A stretch of 64,000 nucleotides of DNA. Origin: Halobacterium wangiae. GTDB taxonomy: Archaea > Halobacteriota > Halobacteria > Halobacteriales > Halobacteriaceae. The notes beneath the pieces are model-generated. The model saw nothing but the letters and a program-made list of their open reading frames with translations, did no database searches and had not been told where the DNA came from. Positions 61,784-64,000 of this stretch are shown here, one piece after another. A program made the position numbers and the translations under genes. The first letter of the stretch is position 1. The number at the start of each line of letters is the position of its first letter. The stretch covers positions 124,001 to 188,000 of the forward strand of contig NZ_CP089588.1 in assembly GCF_021249345.1 (NCBI RefSeq), in the 5' to 3' direction.

Positions 61784-62875
61784 ATGGATGTTGATTTCAC
61801 AGATATCTACGTCGACGACGAAATACTCGAGAGCGTCGAGTCTGTTCTGCGGAGCACTCGATACATTAAGGGCCCGGAACTGGAAGCCTTCGAGGAGGCC
61901 TTTGCTCGACACTGTGGCGTCGAACACGCGGTGGGGGTCAGCAGTGGAACGTCAGCAATCTTACTCGCACTCCAGTCAGTGGGCGTTGGAGAGGGCGACG
62001 ACGTTTTCGTCCCCGGTCACACGTTCTTCGCGACGGTTAGTCCAGTGCTCGCACTCAACGCCAACCCGGTCTTCGTGGACATCGACCCGGAGACGTACAC
62101 GATGGACCCGGAGGACCTGATCAGGGCCATCGAGAGTAGCGACCACCCGACTGCGGTGTTCCCCGTCCACATCTACGGACAGATGGCGGACATGTCTCGG
62201 ATTTCGGAAATCGCCGAACAGTACGACCTAAAGGTCGTAGAGGACGCCTGTCAGGCCCACTTCGCGGAACGAAACGGTGACGTAGCAGGCACCATCGGTG
62301 ATGCTGGCGCGTTCAGTTTCTACCCGTCGAAGAACATGACCGTGGCGGGCGACGGAGGGATGCTCATGACGGACGACGACGACGTGGCCGAACAGGCCCG
62401 CATGCTGCGCAACCACGGTCGGAACGAGGTTGGCGAGCACGTGGACCTGGGGCTGAACTACCGCATGGACGAGGTCCGCGCCGCAGTCGGCAACGAGCAA
62501 CTCGCACACATCGACGAGTGGAACACGGCCCGGAATCAGGCGGCCCAGACGTACTCTCGACTCCTCGCGGACGTAGACGAAATCACCACGCCGTTCGAGG
62601 CTGACGGTGCGTTTCACGTCTACCACCTCTACGTGATTCAGGCGCCAGACCGGGACAAACTCCAGTCGCATCTCGAGGATCAGGGCATCGATACCGGCAT
62701 TCACTATCCGACACCAGCCCACGAACACGAAGCAGTCGTCGAACGGCGCGGAGAATCGTCACTCCCGACGACTGAGGACCTCGCCGACCACATTCTCTCC
62801 CTGCCAATGCACCCAAGAATCTCCGAGAAAGAGATCGAGTACGTCTGTGACACGATCGAAGAGTACTACCGATGA
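61784..62875 (+). CDS. DegT/DnrJ-family sugar aminotransferase
   Basis: 363 residues, PLP fold type I. GVSSGTSAILLALQSVGVG, DIDPETYTMDPEDL, VVEDACQAHFAE (Asp to PLP nitrogen) and FSFYPSKNMTVAGDGGML with the Schiff-base Lys. Transfers an amino group from Glu to a keto-sugar nucleotide. Overlap with the next dehydrogenase gene (ATGA) points to a 3-keto-to-3-amino conversion. Probably starts at 61784 where the family homology begins. Confidence 0.88.
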   Translation: MDVDFTDIYVDDEILESVESVLRSTRYIKGPELEAFEEAFARHCGVEHAVGVSSGTSAILLALQSVGVGEGDDVFVPGHTFFATVSPVLALNANPVFVDIDPETYTMDPEDLIRAIESSDHPTAVFPVHIYGQMADMSRISEIAEQYDLKVVEDACQAHFAERNGDVAGTIGDAGAFSFYPSKNMTVAGDGGMLMTDDDDVAEQARMLRNHGRNEVGEHVDLGLNYRMDEVRAAVGNEQLAHIDEWNTARNQAAQTYSRLLADVDEITTPFEADGAFHVYHLYVIQAPDRDKLQSHLEDQGIDTGIHYPTPAHEHEAVVERRGESSLPTTEDLADHILSLPMHPRISEKEIEYVCDTIEEYYR

Positions 62876-63858
62876 ACTACGCTGTCATCGGGACCGGCTA
62901 CTGGGGATCGAACCACGCGCGCGTCGCAGCAGAGTTGCGTGAGGAAGGAACAATCGAGAACGTCGTCCTCTGTGACATCGAAGAGGAACGTGTCTCCGAA
63001 CTGGCGGACTCTTACGACGTATCGTACACGACCGACTACACCGAACTCGGTGACCTGGGCGTCGACGCGGCGACGGTGGCCACGCCGTCACCGTCACACC
63101 ACGAAATCGCGACAGAACTCCTCGAAGACGGCGTGAACTGTCTCGTCGAGAAACCGCTCGCATTGACCAGCGAGGAGGCGTGGGACATCGTAGATACCGC
63201 TGAACGCGAGGGTCGAACGCTGGGTGTCGGGCACATCTTTCGGTACCACCCCGCGCTTCGAGAACTCAAAAAGCGTATCGACCGGGGGGAACTCGGTCGG
63301 ATAAAGTACGTGAACACGAACCGATTCTCTTTCCGCGTTCCTCGAGAGACGGCTGGCGTTCTCTACTCGCTCGCAGTTCACGACGTCGACATCTCGAACT
63401 ATCTCCTCGACAGTGAACCAACGTCCATCTACTGTAACCTCGACTGTCACATCCGGGACGATATCGACGAGACGGCGACTATCGTCATGGAGTACGAGAA
63501 CGCGACGAGTGTCATTAACGAGTCCTGGCAGATCCCCGTCTTCGGGAAACGGCGGGATTTGACCGTGGTCGGTTCCGAGCAGGTCGCGTATCTAGACTAC
63601 CTCGAAGATACAGTTGTCGAACTGTACGACGCAGCAGTCACGAGCAGAGACGGTGAACTTCGGACTCGAGACGAAGGAAAGCAGGTGTACGAAACAGAAC
63701 GATGTGAACCCCTCAAGGTAGAGGCCGAAGAGTTCCTCGAGGCTTGCCAGTCGGGTGGACAGCCCGCCGCTTCCGGCGAGGTGGGTGCCCGGACTACGGA
63801 ACTGCTAGAGTGCTGTCGGCTGTCATCCGACGAAGGGCACGTGATTCGATTCGGGTAG
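62872..63858 (+). CDS. Gfo/Idh/MocA dehydrogenase (WlbA-like)
   Basis: 328 residues. MNYAVIGTGYWGSNHARVA Rossmann start, VEKPLALTSEEAWDI with the EKPL signature, and GHIFRYHPALRELKKRIDRG in the active-site domain, similar to UDP-GlcNAc(A) 3-dehydrogenases such as WlbA. Oxidises C3 of a UDP-sugar, giving the keto-sugar used by the aminotransferase encoded four bases upstream in overlap. Together they would produce a 3-amino-sugar nucleotide. Confidence 0.85.
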   Translation: MNYAVIGTGYWGSNHARVAAELREEGTIENVVLCDIEEERVSELADSYDVSYTTDYTELGDLGVDAATVATPSPSHHEIATELLEDGVNCLVEKPLALTSEEAWDIVDTAEREGRTLGVGHIFRYHPALRELKKRIDRGELGRIKYVNTNRFSFRVPRETAGVLYSLAVHDVDISNYLLDSEPTSIYCNLDCHIRDDIDETATIVMEYENATSVINESWQIPVFGKRRDLTVVGSEQVAYLDYLEDTVVELYDAAVTSRDGELRTRDEGKQVYETERCEPLKVEAEEFLEACQSGGQPAASGEVGARTTELLECCRLSSDEGHVIRFG

Positions 63859-63902
63859 CCTCCAGTGAATCCGCAGAGAATGCGGAGTGACTCTCGAAGC
63901 GG

Positions 63903-64000
63903 TTACAGCGTGACTCCCAGATTCTCGATGTCTTCGTAAGAGTTCTTCGTCAAGTAGATACGGTGGCCATCGAGTTCTACGTACGCTGGTTCGAACGGCG
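63903..64000 (-). CDS. 3' end of an unidentified gene (cut by window)
   Basis: The last 32 codons of a minus-strand gene: PFEPAYVELDGHRIYLTKNS, then YEDIENLGVTL and a TAA at 63903-63905. Strongly protein-like, low-GC codons as in the rest of the glycan island. Too short to assign; convergent with the WlbA-like gene. Confidence 0.6.
   Translation of the reverse strand, partial: PFEPAYVELDGHRIYLTKNSYEDIENLGVTL

Overview
The window reads as a chromosomal segment of an extremely halophilic archaeon (class Halobacteria). The evidence is very GC-rich DNA, acidic proteins dominated by Asp and Glu, many leaderless genes with a TATA-like box about 27-32 bases before the start codon, a PGF-CTERM surface protein, small haloarchaeal winged-helix regulators, and an archaeal AglB oligosaccharyltransferase. 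The species cannot be named from the sequence alone.

Layout. Bases 1-4433 hold a cut-off ATP-grasp ligase, a secreted-type phosphodiesterase, a ParB-like protein and a Gfo/Idh/MocA dehydrogenase, probably the edge of a surface-polysaccharide locus. Bases 4500-13000 encode envelope proteins: two membrane proteins, a beta-helix protein, a seven-PKD/two-CARDB PGF-CTERM protein and a membrane-anchored GT2 glycosyltransferase. Bases 13100-19600 are a UDP-GlcNAc supply cluster: glmM, two GlmU-like genes that appear to have split the two GlmU activities, and glmS, with three related winged-helix genes in or near it. Bases 20000-36900 are mostly housekeeping: cysS, purA, a CbiX-DR2241 pair, Trm112, lipoproteins, small regulators, a sulfite-oxidase-like protein and an antiporter.

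Bases 36900-46400 carry an almost complete classical menaquinone pathway (menF, menD, menB, menA, menC, menE), interrupted by two unrelated opposite-strand genes. Bases 47500-53200 are a mobile-element hot spot. IS-A has an intact-looking TnpA, and a TnpB that lacks the canonical RuvC-II glutamate; it sits between a promoter plus five-codon start stub and the body of an FAD oxidoreductase gene. IS-B has a TnpB with all three catalytic residues, translationally coupled to a 45-residue ribbon-helix-helix protein, beside a decayed tnpA; it splits a small conserved gene in two. The RHH-TnpB pair kept while tnpA decays is the most unusual system here.

Bases 53163-63900 are an N-glycosylation island. 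A DUF368 polyprenyl-phosphate transporter candidate overlaps aglB, followed by an AglG-like transferase, a lipid-linked oligosaccharide flippase, an FkbM methyltransferase, a GT4 transferase, and an aminotransferase/dehydrogenase pair of the kind that makes 3-amino sugars. The distal half of the island has visibly lower GC and different codon use. The glm cluster would feed UDP-GlcNAc to this island; the PKD surface protein, rich in N-x-S/T sequons, is a plausible acceptor.
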